From NCBI GenBank assembly GCA_034664085.1, contig JAXDII010000042.1, positions 1 through 31,302 on the forward strand: a stretch of 31,302 nucleotides of DNA. The letters are read 5' to 3'. Positions 24,020 to 31,302 of the stretch are shown here, in pieces; position 1 is the first letter of the stretch; each line of letters starts with the position of its first letter. Source of the DNA: JACVRW01 sp034664085. GTDB taxonomy: Bacteria; Actinomycetota; Thermoleophilia; Solirubrobacterales; Thermoleophilaceae. Position numbers and translations under genes: made by a program. Below the pieces are notes generated by a model. The model did no database searches. It was given only the letters and a program-made list of their open reading frames with translations, and was not told where the DNA came from.

Positions 24020-24946
24020 CTAGGGCCCGCGCGGGGCTGTGGCGGCGAGTGCGGCTCCGTGGAGAATGTCGGTTTCGCTGACTTCGATCGCGTCGAGCTC
24101 GAAGGCGCGAATCGACTCGAGCAGGATGGCGGCGCCGGCCACGATGGTGGGGGCGCGGTCGGGGTGGAGGCCGGTGACGTGGCGCCGTTCGGCGACCCGG
24201 AGCGCGGCGAGCCGGTGGAGGATGCGTTCGCAGGCGGCGAGGTCGAGACGGTAGCCGTGGACCCGTTTGGGGTCGTAGGGATCGAGCTGCTGGTCGATGG
24301 CGGCGAGCGAGGTGGCGGTGCCCGCCACGGCGATGGCTCGGTCGACCCGTTGGCGCACCTCGGCCGGGATGTCGGCGGCGATAGTGGAGCGGATGTCGTC
24401 GGCGAGGGCGTCGAGCTCCGCGGGCTGGGGCGGGTCGCTGTGGAGGTGGCGTTCGGTGTGGCGGACCGACCCCATGCGCGTCGAGACGTGGAAGTCGGGG
24501 TCGTTGCCGGGGCGGCCGGTGACGTACTCGGTGCTGCCGCCGCCGATGTCGACGACGAGCGTCTCGGCGTCGGTGTCGCGCCCGGCGGTGGCGCCGAGGA
24601 AGGTGAGCCGGGCTTCTTCGTCGCCGCTGATGGTGCGGGCGTCGATGCCGAAGCGCTGCTGGATCGCGTCGCGAAAGGCGGGGCCGTTGTCGGCGTCGCG
24701 CATGGCGCTGGTGGCGACCGCGACGACGCGCTCGGCGCCGAGCTGGTCGATCGTCTGCCGGTAGTCAGCGAGCGCGTTCGTGACGCGTTCGATGGCGGCT
24801 TCGGAGAGTCGTCCCGTGGCCTCGACTCCTTCGCCGAGGCCCGTGACGGTGGTGCGCCGCTCGAGCTCGGCCACCCGGCCTCCTTCCACGTCCGCGACGA
24901 GCAGTCGCGTGGAGTTGGTCCCGATGTCGATGACGGCGATCCTCAC
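24020..24946 (-). CDS. Exopolyphosphatase / pppGpp phosphatase family protein (Ppx/GppA)
   Basis: A 308-aa ASKHA-fold phosphatase. Phosphate-1 motif MRIAVIDIGTNSTRLLVADV, then VVAVATSAMRDADNG, ISGDEEARLTFLGA and VVDIGGGSTEYVTG (phosphate 2), then STRMGSVRHTERH and AIAVAGTATSLAAI. It acts on polyphosphate or on pppGpp; sequence alone does not decide which. The length is that of short actinobacterial Ppx (about 310-340 aa), without the C-terminal HD domain of E. coli Ppx. GTG 24946 overlaps the stop of the ArsC/Spx-like gene (GTGA), showing translational coupling. Confidence 0.93.
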   Translation of the reverse strand: MRIAVIDIGTNSTRLLVADVEGGRVAELERRTTVTGLGEGVEATGRLSEAAIERVTNALADYRQTIDQLGAERVVAVATSAMRDADNGPAFRDAIQQRFGIDARTISGDEEARLTFLGATAGRDTDAETLVVDIGGGSTEYVTGRPGNDPDFHVSTRMGSVRHTERHLHSDPPQPAELDALADDIRSTIAADIPAEVRQRVDRAIAVAGTATSLAAIDQQLDPYDPKRVHGYRLDLAACERILHRLAALRVAERRHVTGLHPDRAPTIVAGAAILLESIRAFELDAIEVSETDILHGAALAATAPRGP

Positions 24947-25296
24947 TCGAACAGCTCGTCGACGCGCTCGATCGGGCGCGCGAGCACGGCCCGGTCGCCG
25001 CGTACGACGACGGGGCGCTGGAGCAGCGGGGGGTGTTCGGCCATGAGGCGGATCGCCTCGGCGTCGTCGACGTCGCGCTCGCCCAGGCCGAGCTCTGCGT
25101 GGATCGGCTCGCGGGCCCGGAACAGGTCGCGGGCGGGCGCGCCGGTCTTGGCGACGAGCGCGCGCAGCTGATCTTCGGTGAGCGGCTCGACGTGGAAGTC
25201 GACGCGGTCGAAGTCGACGTCGCGCGCCTGGAGCAGCTCGGCGAGCTTGCGGCAGGTGGTGCAGGCGCGCTTTTCGTAGACGGTCAGCTCGGCCAC
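24943..25296 (-). CDS. ArsC/Spx-family thioredoxin-fold protein
   Basis: A 117-aa protein. AELTVYEKRACTTCRKLAEL carries CxxC at the ArsC active-site position. FHVEPLTEDQLRALVAKTG and HPPLLQRPVVVRGDRAVLA match the ArsC/Spx fold (the LLQRPVVV segment is characteristic). True ArsC arsenate reductases need conserved Arg residues that I cannot confirm, and no arsenite exporter or ArsR is nearby, so a general thiol role is as likely. GTG 25296 follows TATACC by 9 nt. It heads an operon with Ppx/GppA. Confidence 0.88.
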   Translation of the reverse strand: MAELTVYEKRACTTCRKLAELLQARDVDFDRVDFHVEPLTEDQLRALVAKTGAPARDLFRAREPIHAELGLGERDVDDAEAIRLMAEHPPLLQRPVVVRGDRAVLARPIERVDELFE

Positions 25297-25312
25297 GGCG
25301 GGGACGGTATAC

Positions 25313-25339
25313 CGGACCCCGTTATGTGACGTGGGTCCG
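25313..25339. promoter_or_regulatory. Inverted repeat upstream of the ArsC/Spx-like gene
   Basis: CGGACCC (25313-25319) and GGGTCCG (25333-25339) are exact inverted repeats 13 nt apart, just upstream of the minus-strand TATACC box (25306-25311). It lies in the 151-nt divergent gap 25297-25447 and could be an operator. Confidence 0.4.
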
Positions 25340-25447
25340 TGTGTGACGGGTACCCCCCTAGGCCGTCTCTGCGGGAGTTACAAATTGCGTACTCGACCAC
25401 GGTCTCGCCACCCGGACCCGCCCAGGTGAGGCCACCAGGAGGCTTCA

Positions 25448-25852
25448 ATGCAATACGCAGCCCGTCTTCCCAGGCTTCCCTCCACCAGGACGATGGCGGC
25501 CCCCGTAGTTGCTCTGGTCCTCGGCGCCGGTGTCGCCACCGGCGCGTACGCCCTGATCGATCAGGGCGCCGAGGCCGTGACCTCGAAGGTGATCGTGGTG
25601 GAGTCTCCGGCTCCGAACGCCGCGGACATCCCCGGCAAGAACGAGGCCTCGACGGCGGCGGCCATCGCCCCGTCGCAGGGCACGGACCTCACCGGCAAGA
25701 ACGAAGCGAACACGGCGGCGGCGATCTCCCAGTCGTCGGGCGTCGAGCTCCGCGGCTCCAAGGCGAGCCCGTCGGACACGTCGGCCCAGGACGCTGACGT
25801 CGCGCGGCGGACCGACCCGCACGGCGCCGCGTCGTCCCTCCACGACCGCTGA
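25448..25852 (+). CDS. Exported or membrane-anchored protein with 20-residue repeats, unknown
   Basis: A 134-aa protein. A basic start and a hydrophobic segment (about 17-37: MAAPVVALVLGAGVATGAYA) predict a signal anchor. Two 20-residue repeats follow, starting at Asp60 and Asp80, each with GKNEA(S/N)TAAAI, and a third vestige (VELRGSKASPS). The C-terminus is polar and disordered-looking. The start is fixed by AGGAGG 5 nt before ATG 25448. The leader from 25340 is gene-free. I do not recognise a family; the repeat suggests a surface or adaptor role, which is only a guess. Confidence 0.8.
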   Translation: MQYAARLPRLPSTRTMAAPVVALVLGAGVATGAYALIDQGAEAVTSKVIVVESPAPNAADIPGKNEASTAAAIAPSQGTDLTGKNEANTAAAISQSSGVELRGSKASPSDTSAQDADVARRTDPHGAASSLHDR

Positions 25853-25891
25853 TCCAGACGTAGGGTCCCCCCGGGCCCTCCGGCACCACAC

Positions 25892-25919
25892 CAGGCGCCC
25901 CGTTCCGGCGGGGCGCCTG
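25892..25919. terminator. 11-bp perfect hairpin between convergent genes
   Basis: CAGGCGCCCCG (25892-25902) pairs with CGGGGCGCCTG (25909-25919) around TTCCGG. It ends 5 nt before the stop of the FAD gene, between convergent genes. Confidence 0.7.
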
Positions 25920-25924
25920 TGCGT

Positions 25925-28900
25925 TCAGTGGCGCCGCAGCAGGCCGCCCGCCGCCCGCTCGAGCTTGGTGATCTCCTGCCACACCCGGCGCGCGGCGGCC
26001 TCGATGGCGCTGTCGAAGCCGTCGCGGGCGTTTGCGGGAAAGGCGGGCGGGACGCCCGGCGCGGACGCCACGCGCCCGACCTCGCGGCCACGCTCGACCA
26101 CGAAGTCGATGTCGATGTCGAACGCGAGCTCTGCCGGCTGGTCGCCAATGCCGAGCTCGTCGCCGATCGGGTGGCTGTCGAGCGGGTGGACGCGGACGCT
26201 CCAGTCCCATTGCGAGGCGGCGGTCTGGACGTTCTGGATCTGCACAGGAGCCTCGACGACCGCCTGGTAGCAGGCCCGCGTGCCGTCGGTGGCGTCGCGG
26301 AACTGCTTGAGGAAGACCTGGCCGACGCGGCCCTCGATCATGTCGGCGAGCAGGCCGGCGGTGAGCTGGACGTCGCCGAGCACGACCTCGCCGGCGTCGC
26401 TGAGCGACGGGATGTCGCCGATGAGGTGGCGCAGGAGCGCGAGCGGCCCGGAGACGGGCTCACCGGGCGCCGCGCGGGTCTGCGCTCCGGCGTTGACCTC
26501 GAGGAAGGGATGCCAGGCCGCGCCCTCGTTGCGGCCGAAGTTGCCGCCAAACGCCTGGAGCGCGATCTGGGGGCCCCGGCCCGAGGGCGGATCGAAGCGG
26601 CCCATGGTCTTGGCGTACCCGAACGTCTCGCGACCGCCGAGGTAAGACATCGGGTTGTCGACCAGGACGTATGGCACGGCGAGCAGCAGCCGTTCGGCGA
26701 CGAAGAACCCCTCCACCTTCCTGCCGGCGAGCACGGGGATCCAGAACGACGCCTGGGTCTCGCGCACCGCTCCCCAGCGGTCGAAGGGCGGGGTCAGCGA
26801 CGTGACGCGGGCGAAGTCGCCGATCAACAGCATCACCTGGGACCCCACGGCGCGGTAGTCCACCCCGCGGCCAGCGGGGACGTTGAACATCGTGTCGACG
26901 AGCTTGGCGATCTTGACGCCGTCGCCCCCCAGCAGCAGGCCCTGCAGCTGGCCGCCCTCGCATGCGAACGGGGCCGGCGCCGTGGCGCGCCCGCCGAACT
27001 CGACGTAAGACGGCAGCTCGCGCGTCTGCGGCTGGAGCCAACTGGTGCTCCCGCCGGGGATCGGGGCGGGGATCTTGGTGATCGCCCGCGCGGCGTCGAT
27101 GCCGGAGATCACCGCGGCCTCGACGCAGCCGCCGTCGATCCCGTTGCTGGTCCAGTCCCCCGCAAGCGTGAGGTTGTCGAAGCCGGACTCGCCCGAGGGC
27201 AGGCGGTGCTCGACCGAGCCCGCCGGCGTGATCACGTAGCGCTCCCACGGCGTGACGTTGGCGCGCCAGTACTGGGCGTCGAAGCGCGCGGGCCCCGAGC
27301 GGTCCTGGCGGTCGACGAGCGCGCTCCAGTCGAATGCCTCCCCCGCCTTCGCCTTCGGCCACAGCACACCGAGGTCTTGCTCGACGAACTCGATCGCGTT
27401 GTGCTTGACCCGGTCGGTCGCCTCGGCGGCCGTCTCGCCGGTGCGGTCGTCGAGCACGCCACAGAAGTATCCGATCGTGCGCACGCCGTCGGCGAGCGTC
27501 CACGACTCGCGCGGAATCAGGTGGCTCATGTCGCAGTAGGTGTCGAGCGGCTCGACGTAGCACCCGGCCACCGAGTTCTCGTCGTAGGGCCAGCCGAGGT
27601 CCGCCGAGCTGCGGTCCGACCAGAGCTGGAACGCCTGCGTGCGCACGGTCGCGGCGGTCTCTATGCCGCGCCGGAAGCGCGGGTTGCGCTGCGTCAGCTC
27701 TCCGCAGAGGTCCGGCAGGGCCTTCAGGGCGCCTACCGGGATGCCGAGCACGACCTCGTCGAAGTCGGGTCCGCGCGTGAGCGTGCGGGCGGGCCGCCCG
27801 AGCGGGTTCAGCTCGGCCTCGAAGTTGATGCCGAGGTCTTGCAGGCGCTTGCCGTCCTCCAACTGCTCCCACCGCGGCTCGCTCGGCCAGCTCGGCAGGC
27901 ACTTCACCGGGACGAGGGGGTCGTACTCGGCCAGCGCGGGCAGCAGGTCGACCTGGCGCACCACGTCGATGGCGTCCACGGTCTTGCCGTCCGGGCCGAG
28001 GCGCAGCCGCGTGACCGCGTTGAAGAACTCGAAGCGCACCTTGCGCTTCTTGAGCACCTCGTAAAGCGGGGCGAAGACGACGTCGCCCATCCCCGCCTGC
28101 ATCTTGTACATGATCGAGCCGCGGTAGCTGAACAGGAGCCGCAGCAGGTCGTTGGTGGCGGTGCCGGCGGCGCAGTCGGCCTTGCCGATGTCGCCGTCGG
28201 GGTAGGCGAACGCCACGTCGTAGACGGCGCGCAGGGCGGGCGAGCGCTCGGCCGGGGTGCGCCCGAGCGTCACCTCGCGGGCGCCGTGGCGGCCCAGCCA
28301 CTCGGCCCAGTCCCAGCGGTTCACGACGTCGAAGCCCTGGTCGAGCACGCCGTCCTTGACGATGCCCGCGATCGTCGAGACGCCGGCGTCGACGACGGTG
28401 AAGAAGAGGCGCAGCTCGGGGTCGCGCTGGTAGCGGTCCTTCACGACGGCGGTCCAGAGCCACTCGCGGCAGGCCTCGAGCAGCTTCACCAGCAGCAGCG
28501 GCTGGGCGGCCTGTTGGGGGACGAGGTGATCGGTGTGCCCGGCGCGCACGGATGCGAGCCGCTCCGCGACCCCGAGCAGCCGCTCGGCCACGTCGAAGGG
28601 GGCGTCGAGCAGCTCGGACGCGACGTCGTGCGCGAGCGTCTCGAACCAGTCGGGGATCAGGTCGAAGTCCGGCTCCGCCGGCGGCAGGCCGTCGCGCTCG
28701 TCGCGCAGCGCGCGCCAGCCGCCGAGCGCCCAGCGGCAGGCGGTGGCGGCCATCTCCCAGAACGTGGGCAGCTCGGTGGCGTCGCCGGGGCGCAGCAGGT
28801 TGCGCGGGCAGTCGAAGGAGAAGCCGCGCCAGCCGTCGTCCTGGCGGTCGTAGAGGACGAGCTGGTCGCAGCCCTTGAAGGCGTCGCCGAAGGTGGCGAG

Positions 28901-29188
28901 CGGCGACCCGGCCGGCCGCGCGGCCTCCTCGTAGGCGTCGCGCATCAGCCGGAAGGCGTTGTCGTAGAAGCCGAACCAGACGTGCAGGCCGTGCTCCTCG
29001 ATGCGGTCCGCGACGGCGGTGTTGCGACCGCTCGCGCCCTTGCCGCCGTTGCGCCAGCCGAGCTGGTAGACGGTCACCGCGAAGCGCTTGCGCAGCTCCT
29101 CGGTCGCGGTCAGCTCGAAGGCGGCGGTCATGCCACCCACGCCGCCACCCAGTACGGCAACCTTGGTGCGCTGCTCGGATCCGTCCAC
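25925..29188 (-). CDS. FAD-dependent oxidoreductase fused to an acetoacetate decarboxylase-like domain
   Basis: A 1087-aa cytoplasmic protein. An N-terminal dinucleotide-binding motif VAVLGGGVGGMTAAFEL (Gly14-Gly19), EEHGLHVWFGFYDNAF and a C-terminal FAD motif LTLAGDWTSNGIDGGCVEAA (about 672-692) resemble amine oxidase / phytoene desaturase-type flavoproteins spanning about 1-720. Residues about 740-1075 form a second domain with LLLAVPYVLVDNPMSYLG and GRETFGYAKTMGRF (GRE 852-854, Lys860), the pattern surrounding the Schiff-base lysine of acetoacetate decarboxylase. The start is GTG 29188 with AAAGGA upstream. It may oxidise and then decarboxylate or otherwise process a keto substrate; the reaction is unknown. 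It lies divergent to a SnoaL-like gene. Confidence 0.85.
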   Translation of the reverse strand: MDGSEQRTKVAVLGGGVGGMTAAFELTATEELRKRFAVTVYQLGWRNGGKGASGRNTAVADRIEEHGLHVWFGFYDNAFRLMRDAYEEAARPAGSPLATFGDAFKGCDQLVLYDRQDDGWRGFSFDCPRNLLRPGDATELPTFWEMAATACRWALGGWRALRDERDGLPPAEPDFDLIPDWFETLAHDVASELLDAPFDVAERLLGVAERLASVRAGHTDHLVPQQAAQPLLLVKLLEACREWLWTAVVKDRYQRDPELRLFFTVVDAGVSTIAGIVKDGVLDQGFDVVNRWDWAEWLGRHGAREVTLGRTPAERSPALRAVYDVAFAYPDGDIGKADCAAGTATNDLLRLLFSYRGSIMYKMQAGMGDVVFAPLYEVLKKRKVRFEFFNAVTRLRLGPDGKTVDAIDVVRQVDLLPALAEYDPLVPVKCLPSWPSEPRWEQLEDGKRLQDLGINFEAELNPLGRPARTLTRGPDFDEVVLGIPVGALKALPDLCGELTQRNPRFRRGIETAATVRTQAFQLWSDRSSADLGWPYDENSVAGCYVEPLDTYCDMSHLIPRESWTLADGVRTIGYFCGVLDDRTGETAAEATDRVKHNAIEFVEQDLGVLWPKAKAGEAFDWSALVDRQDRSGPARFDAQYWRANVTPWERYVITPAGSVEHRLPSGESGFDNLTLAGDWTSNGIDGGCVEAAVISGIDAARAITKIPAPIPGGSTSWLQPQTRELPSYVEFGGRATAPAPFACEGGQLQGLLLGGDGVKIAKLVDTMFNVPAGRGVDYRAVGSQVMLLIGDFARVTSLTPPFDRWGAVRETQASFWIPVLAGRKVEGFFVAERLLLAVPYVLVDNPMSYLGGRETFGYAKTMGRFDPPSGRGPQIALQAFGGNFGRNEGAAWHPFLEVNAGAQTRAAPGEPVSGPLALLRHLIGDIPSLSDAGEVVLGDVQLTAGLLADMIEGRVGQVFLKQFRDATDGTRACYQAVVEAPVQIQNVQTAASQWDWSVRVHPLDSHPIGDELGIGDQPAELAFDIDIDFVVERGREVGRVASAPGVPPAFPANARDGFDSAIEAAARRVWQEITKLERAAGGLLRRH

Positions 29189-29216
29189 AGGTCCTTTGCC
29201 ACGCGTCGAGTCCGGG

Positions 29217-29228
29217 GTAGGATCCTAC
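29217..29228. promoter_or_regulatory. 12-bp palindrome at the SnoaL-like promoter
   Basis: GTAGGATCCTAC is a perfect palindrome containing TAGGAT (29218-29223), a -10-like box 9 nt before GTG 29233. It sits in the 44-nt divergent gap with the FAD gene and could coordinate both. Confidence 0.5.
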
Positions 29229-29232
29229 ATCT

Positions 29233-29679
29233 GTGCCCGGGACTCGCGAGAATGTTCTCGACGAGATCCTCGCATTCGTTCGTCGCGGCTATGAGCTGTG
29301 GAACGCGGGCGACCTCGCCTCCGTCTCCCACATGTGGAGCGATGACTTCGAGTGGCACAACGCACCGGAGTGGCCGGGGCAGTCGGTCTACTACGGTCGC
29401 GAACAGGCCGTCCGCTTCCTCACGGACGAGGTGGCCGAGGTGATCCTGCTCAACGAGATCGAGGTCGAGCGGATCGTGCCGATCGGCGACGAGCTGGTCA
29501 TCTGCATGGTGGCGCGCACCCGCGGCCACGACAGCAACCTCGACTTCGGCAAGGTGCCGATCTTCCACGTAGCCCTGGTCCGCGATGGCAAGGTCGCGCG
29601 CGTGCGCGCCTTCCTCGACGAGAAGCAGGCGATGGCGGCGGCCCAGCGCGGATTGCGCCAAGGCTCGACCGCGGGTTGA
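29233..29679 (+). CDS. SnoaL-like (NTF2-fold) protein
   Basis: A 148-aa alpha+beta cone-fold protein. EILAFVRRGYELWNAGDLAS, HMWSDDFEWHNAPEWPGQ, YYGREQAVRFLTDEV and IFHVALVRDGKVARVRAFLD follow the SnoaL-like helix-strand order. Members include polyketide cyclases, hydrolases, isomerases and non-enzymatic binders. Acidic and His residues (Asp37, Asp38, His42 and others) could form an active pocket. GTG 29233 has no Shine-Dalgarno and follows TAGGAT by 9 nt. Divergent partner of the FAD-decarboxylase-like fusion, so it may act on the same substrate; that is inference. The TGA stop overlaps the tRNA-fMet promoter. Confidence 0.85.
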   Translation: MPGTRENVLDEILAFVRRGYELWNAGDLASVSHMWSDDFEWHNAPEWPGQSVYYGREQAVRFLTDEVAEVILLNEIEVERIVPIGDELVICMVARTRGHDSNLDFGKVPIFHVALVRDGKVARVRAFLDEKQAMAAAQRGLRQGSTAG

Positions 29680-29703
29680 CGCTTGCGCGGCGGCTGCTAG
29701 ATT
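29676..29703 (+). promoter_or_regulatory. tRNA-fMet promoter
   Basis: TTGACG (29676-29681), 16 bp, TAGATT (29698-29703), 13 nt before the tRNA. The -35 overlaps the SnoaL-like stop codon (29677-29679). Confidence 0.65.
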
Positions 29704-29716
29704 CGTCTATCTACGC

Positions 29717-29790
<74 letters not shown>

Positions 29791-29796
29791 CTGCAG

Positions 29797-29823
29797 AAAC
29801 CCCCTCTCGCCAGGGGGTTTTTG
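29797..29823 (+). terminator. Intrinsic terminator of tRNA-fMet
   Basis: AAACCCCCT (29797-29805) pairs with AGGGGGTTT (29812-29820) around CTCGCC and runs into more T residues. It is the clearest rho-independent terminator in the window. Confidence 0.85.
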
Positions 29824-29914
29824 CGTTTCAGGGGGCTTGGATCTGAGGCGTGAGGTGAGGCGGTTCGGGCGCGCGCGTTCCTCTGCCGCCGGGTGACGTG
29901 AGAGGGTCGCTGCC

Positions 29915-31302
29915 GTGCGCCGGCTGATCGTGATCGCGTTTGCTCTTGGGCTCTGCCTTGCCCCAGGCTCCGCGCATGCCTTCGACACCGGCCCTCATGC
30001 CGACATGACCAGGGACGCGCTCACCGCCGAGGGGTTCAGCGCGGCGGGCGCGGACGTCGGCATGGTCAACAACTGGTTCGTCGACTACTACACGAACCCG
30101 GACGACAACCCGTACTCGGGGCATGCCCACGCCCTCGTCGGCCTCACCCGGTTCGGGTTCAACCGCGAGGACTGGCTCCACCAATGGGTCGAGGGGGCCC
30201 GGCGGATGCACTTCGACGCCGAGAGCCGCCAAATCGGCATGCCGGACCTGTCGACTACCGCAGGCGTCGACAAGGAATGGCAGCGCCTGATGTTCCTCAC
30301 GCGCAAGTGGGTCCGGTACGCCGGACGGCAGAACCGCCCGGACCCGCTCGAGGTCATGGCCGTGCTCGGAATCTCGCTGCATGCGGTGCAGGACTTCTAC
30401 ACGCACAGCAACTGGGTGGAGGACCCTGGGGCAGAGAGCGGGCGCGGCGGCCCCGGTCTGTCCTCGCTCGGGGTCGGCGAGACGCCTACCTGGTTCGACG
30501 TGCCGCCGGCGGTGCGTCAGCAGCTGGTCGGCAATCGCGAGGTCTACACGGGGGTTAAGGGCGTCCCGCGCGGGCACGGCAACTGGCAGTCGAACAGGAA
30601 CAGGCACCTCAGGGGCGGCCTCAACAAGGACTGGCCGGGCCGCCCGAAGTATCAGGAGGCGTACGTCGCCGCATACTTCGCCACGCGGCAGTGGATCCGT
30701 GCGGTCCGTACCTGGCTGGGCAACGAGCCGCTGTGGAAGCGCGCGATGACGCTACGCAACACGGCGGCGCTCCGGCACGACGTGGCCGGCGCCGAGGAGA
30801 TCTCGATCTTCAGCGGGCACTGGCAGGGCGCCGGGGAGCCGTGCCTCCCGTTCAAGTGCGGGGAGCGCACGGGCAACGCGGGCAGCATCTCGAGCCTGCG
30901 CCTCGCGCTCGGCGACTTCCATGACCGCGGGCCCACTCCCTACCGGAAGGCCTTCAACCAGTACATCGGCGCATACCGCGAGTACCCGACCGAGCCGATC
31001 AGCATGCCGGACCTGCCCTCGAGCCGGACGGATCAGCTGTTCACCCGCTTCGTGAAGCTCGAGGTCCTCAACTACAGGGGCATAGACCTGGGCGACCCGG
31101 TCGGCTCGGCCGACATCTACGCCGAGGCCCGCATGGACGGGCAGCCGTACACGTCGACGGTTATCAACGGCGAGGACTCCTTCGGCTTCCCGGGTTCCTA
31201 TGCGCCGTTCACCTGGATCCGCTCCGTGCCGACCTCCCAGCGCAAGAGCACGCCGGTGGAGTCGATGACCGTTCGCATCGAGACCGGCGGGCGCAGCTCC
31301 GC
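29915..31302 (+). CDS. Secreted HET-C / VWA7 N-terminal-like protein (3' end outside the window)
   Basis: The frame is open from GTG 29915 to the window end (462 codons visible, no stop). A signal peptide is clear: VRRLIVIAFALGLCLAPGSA followed by HA-FDTG, cleavage probably after AHA. FDTGPHADMTRDAL, HAHALVGLTRFG and HAVQDFYTHSNW (156-167) are the His-rich signatures of Het-C and of the N-terminal region of VWA7-like proteins, a family resembling zinc-dependent phospholipase C in its helical His pattern. Two Cys in CLPFKC may form a disulfide. The C-terminal part (EVLNYRGIDLGDPVGSADIY) looks beta-rich, possibly C2-like. GAGAGG precedes the start. A lipase or toxin role is inferred only. Confidence 0.85.
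   Translation, partial: MRRLIVIAFALGLCLAPGSAHAFDTGPHADMTRDALTAEGFSAAGADVGMVNNWFVDYYTNPDDNPYSGHAHALVGLTRFGFNREDWLHQWVEGARRMHFDAESRQIGMPDLSTTAGVDKEWQRLMFLTRKWVRYAGRQNRPDPLEVMAVLGISLHAVQDFYTHSNWVEDPGAESGRGGPGLSSLGVGETPTWFDVPPAVRQQLVGNREVYTGVKGVPRGHGNWQSNRNRHLRGGLNKDWPGRPKYQEAYVAAYFATRQWIRAVRTWLGNEPLWKRAMTLRNTAALRHDVAGAEEISIFSGHWQGAGEPCLPFKCGERTGNAGSISSLRLALGDFHDRGPTPYRKAFNQYIGAYREYPTEPISMPDLPSSRTDQLFTRFVKLEVLNYRGIDLGDPVGSADIYAEARMDGQPYTSTVINGEDSFGFPGSYAPFTWIRSVPTSQRKSTPVESMTVRIETGGRSS

Noticed and set aside
25919..29443. 1174-codon plus-strand open frame opposite the FAD oxidoreductase
   Set aside because: The translation is low-complexity Arg/Ala/Gly/Leu without motifs, while the minus strand encodes recognisable FAD and ADC-like signatures over the same span.

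Overview
The window is GC-rich, densely coded actinobacterial DNA. The conserved block L25 - pth - mfd - parvulin - mazG - eno - ftsB-like, an R2-like ligand-binding oxidase, DUF4235, and an ECF sigma factor fused to a zinc-binding tail together suggest Thermoleophilia (Solirubrobacterales-like). That placement is inferred from remembered family resemblance, not from a search. No transposase, integrase, phage gene or CRISPR array is visible. The window looks chromosomal, with housekeeping genes on the left and accessory or regulatory genes on the right.

Layout. 1-7431 (+): end of ribosomal protein L25, peptidyl-tRNA hydrolase, Mfd, a parvulin-type lipoprotein chaperone, MazG and enolase, with several overlapping or coupled starts. 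7460-8798 (-): FtsB/DivIC-like protein, a 108-aa unknown, and an acidic/basic HTH-like unknown, divergent from a lone csrA (8827). 9039-10336 (-): a small membrane protein and a standalone DUF2090 aldolase-like protein. 10410-12382 (+): a GCS2-type carboxylate-amine ligase and a zinc-ribbon rhomboid-fold protein lacking the protease residues. 12379-13728 (-): an EAL-DICT c-di-GMP phosphodiesterase. 13743-16571 (+): an unknown, a UPF0173 hydrolase, a lipoprotein and an R2lox-like oxidase. 16580-18390 (-): a CsaA-like tRNA-binding protein and the ECF sigma-ZAS fusion. 18437-21204 (+): tRNA-Leu(UAA), DUF4235, a structured leader and a membrane SpoIIE-type phosphatase. 21182-23764: a divergent haloalkane-dehalogenase-like / ThDP-enzyme pair. 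24020-25296 (-): Ppx/GppA and an ArsC/Spx-like protein. 25448: a repeat-containing exported protein. 25925-29679: a divergent FAD oxidoreductase-ADC fusion / SnoaL-like pair. 29717: tRNA-fMet with promoter and terminator. 29915-end: a secreted HET-C/VWA7-like protein that runs off the window.

Regulation. Two kinds of start recur. Some genes have a strong Shine-Dalgarno sequence (csrA, DUF2090, UPF0173, the 25448 gene, the FAD enzyme). At least eight others have a TAnnnT-like -10 hexamer only 6-8 nt before the start codon, and five more have one at 9-10 nt, which implies leaderless mRNAs. Perfect palindromes overlap several of these promoters: a 16-bp palindrome in the R2lox promoter spacer, two abutting 14-bp palindromes in the dehalogenase/ThDP divergon, and a 12-bp palindrome at the SnoaL promoter. 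No repressor gene lies beside them.

The best candidates for undescribed biology are the 1087-aa FAD-oxidase/acetoacetate-decarboxylase-like fusion with its divergent SnoaL-like partner, the palindrome-controlled dehalogenase/ThDP-lyase divergon, the operator-controlled R2lox, and the structured leader in front of the membrane phosphatase.
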